DNA of 42,268 nucleotides. Origin: JANOAR01 sp031411235. Lineage in GTDB: Bacteria; Verrucomicrobiota; Verrucomicrobiia; Verrucomicrobiales; Verrucomicrobiaceae. Positions 41,626-42,268 of the stretch are shown in pieces. Location of the stretch: the NCBI GenBank assembly GCA_031411235.1, contig JANOAR010000028.1:1-42268 (forward strand), written 5' to 3'. The first letter of the stretch is position 1. Every line of letters starts with the position of its first letter. A program made the translations under genes and the position numbers. The notes under the pieces are model-generated. The model saw nothing but the letters and a program-made list of their open reading frames with translations. It searched no databases and had not been told where the DNA came from.

Positions 41626-42268
41626 TTACGATGAGAACCTGTCGCCCACCTGATGCGCGCGGCCCATGACCACCAGCGTCTCCAGAATCTCTTGGATGTC
41701 GGCGGTGCTGGCTCGGGTGAAACCTTGGGCGATGGCCTCGGCGGTGGTGGGGGTGGCGGCGGCTTGCAGGGCGGCTTCGATGGCTTGGATGCGCTCGGCT
41801 AGGGGCTTGGGCCAGGGGGATTTGGATTGCGGATTGCGGATTTTGGATTGCGGATTGGAAGACGCGGCGGCGGGGAGGTCGAGGTTGTCCTGCGTGGCAC
41901 TGGCGGCTTGCGGGTGCTGGTAGTCGGGGCGCAGCCAGTGGATGATGCCCTGCTTTTCCTCGGCGGCGCGAGCGGTATTCAGGGCGACGAGGCGGGTGAG
42001 GATGTCGGCGTCCGTCAGGCTGGCGGGCCAGCCGTAGGCGGCGAAGACGGCGGCATCCAGGTCGTCGTGTAATTGTTTGAGGATGGAGACAAGGCCCTTC
42101 TCATGGATGGCCTTTTCTTTGTCGGTGAGCGTGATCGCGGCGGCTGCGGGTGCCGTGGTTTTCAAGCCGGAGGCTTGGGAGCGATGAGCCGGTGGTGCAG
42201 TGAGCGTAGCGAACGGAACCACCGGTGAGGGATCGGCGAAGTCCTGCGCCCCGGAGGCGGCGCGAGAA
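41626..42268 (-). CDS. Class I DNA methyltransferase, 3' part (5' end beyond window)
   Basis: The reading frame stays open to the window edge, so this is the C-terminal ~213 residues of a larger protein. The segment from IHEKGLVSILKQLHDDLDAA through VFAAYGWPASLTDADILTRL to GIIHWLRPDYQ is typical of the C-terminal part of large Eco57I/MmeI-like or DISARM-type N6-adenine DNA methyltransferases. A winged-helix-like tail (TTAEAIAQGFTRASTADIQE) follows. Two linkers are repeat-derived: VVPFATLTAPPAH from a palindrome at 42189-42225 and NPQSKIRNPQSK from a GGATTGCGGATT repeat at 41817-41858. A scrap of a related gene lies at 29521-29580. Which restriction or defence system it belongs to needs the sequence to the right. 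Confidence 0.75.
   Translation of the reverse strand, partial: SRAASGAQDFADPSPVVPFATLTAPPAHRSQASGLKTTAPAAAAITLTDKEKAIHEKGLVSILKQLHDDLDAAVFAAYGWPASLTDADILTRLVALNTARAAEEKQGIIHWLRPDYQHPQAASATQDNLDLPAAASSNPQSKIRNPQSKSPWPKPLAERIQAIEAALQAAATPTTAEAIAQGFTRASTADIQEILETLVVMGRAHQVGDRFSS
41817..41858 (-). repeat. Tandem GGATTGCGGATT repeat inside the methyltransferase gene
   Basis: GGATTTGGATTGCGGATTGC followed by GGATTTTGGATTGCGGATTG on the plus strand, i.e. short units of GGATTGC/GGATTTT. On the gene strand it encodes NPQSKIRNPQSK, in frame, in a linker between two conserved segments. Confidence 0.75.
42189..42225 (-). repeat. Palindromic repeat inserted in frame in the methyltransferase gene
   Basis: Arms CCGGTGGT (42189-42196) and ACCACCGG (42218-42225), perfect 8 bp, with GCAGTGAGCGTAGCGAACGG between. 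On the gene strand it encodes PVVPFATLTAPPA. The adjoining CAAGCC-GGA-GGCTTG (42163-42177) is a second small hairpin. Confidence 0.75.

Overview
The window looks like chromosomal DNA of a free-living, Gram-negative member of the Verrucomicrobiota (PVC superphylum), probably the Verrucomicrobiales. The grounds are gene content rather than a marker gene: a Tat-exported DUF1501 protein next to a DUF1549/DUF1553 'planctomycete cytochrome' protein with an internal LamG-like domain, a CxPSR-type sulfatase, an FAD oxidoreductase with a golvesin-like tail, a TPR multihaem cytochrome, many lipoproteins, high GC, and several short palindromic repeats, two of them inside reading frames. No rRNA, tRNA, CRISPR array or intact insertion sequence was seen.

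Layout. 0.1-3.7 kb: a short AMP-binding enzyme divergent from a secreted FAD oxidoreductase. 3.7-8.3 kb: an anion-transport cluster (Pit-type phosphate permease, ArsR-type regulator, chromate-transporter-family protein, SLC13-type permease) with a palindrome between the divergent permease and regulator genes. 8.4-10.5 kb: family X DNA polymerase followed by an octamer repeat and a 70-aa protein. 10.5-12.8 kb: OmpR/EnvZ-type two-component pair. 12.9-18.8 kb: a membrane protein, a coiled-coil lipoprotein and a co-directional set of exported proteins ending in a haem-motif protein with a proline-rich tail. 18.8-22.9 kb: RsuA-type pseudouridine synthase, UbiA-family prenyltransferase, and an octahaem HEAT/TPR cytochrome. 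23.1-26.7 kb: DUF2157 and GDYXXLXY membrane pair, a 49-aa protein and a TPR protein. 26.9-28.5 kb: sulfatase. 28.5-30.4 kb: a gene-poor stretch with degenerate repeats, a small orphan gene, a scrap resembling a DNA methyltransferase 3' end, and an MNT/HEPN toxin-antitoxin pair. 30.5-37.6 kb: a GT-C glycosyltransferase, then a lipoprotein/DUF1501/DUF1553 cluster. 37.7-40.3 kb: a second large membrane glycosyltransferase-like protein. 40.4-42.3 kb: a protein combining RNA polymerase alpha-CTD-like and sigma region 4-like segments, directly downstream of the 3' part of a large DNA methyltransferase gene that runs off the window.

The items most worth follow-up are (1) the alphaCTD/sigma4-like protein coupled to the methyltransferase, which looks like an accessory or defence locus cut by the window edge; (2) several families of short repeats, including a ~120-bp intergenic element present twice and palindromic repeats inserted in frame into coding linkers; and (3) the set of exported unknown proteins at 14.5-18.8 kb. 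All functional calls come from motif reading by eye; no database search was possible.
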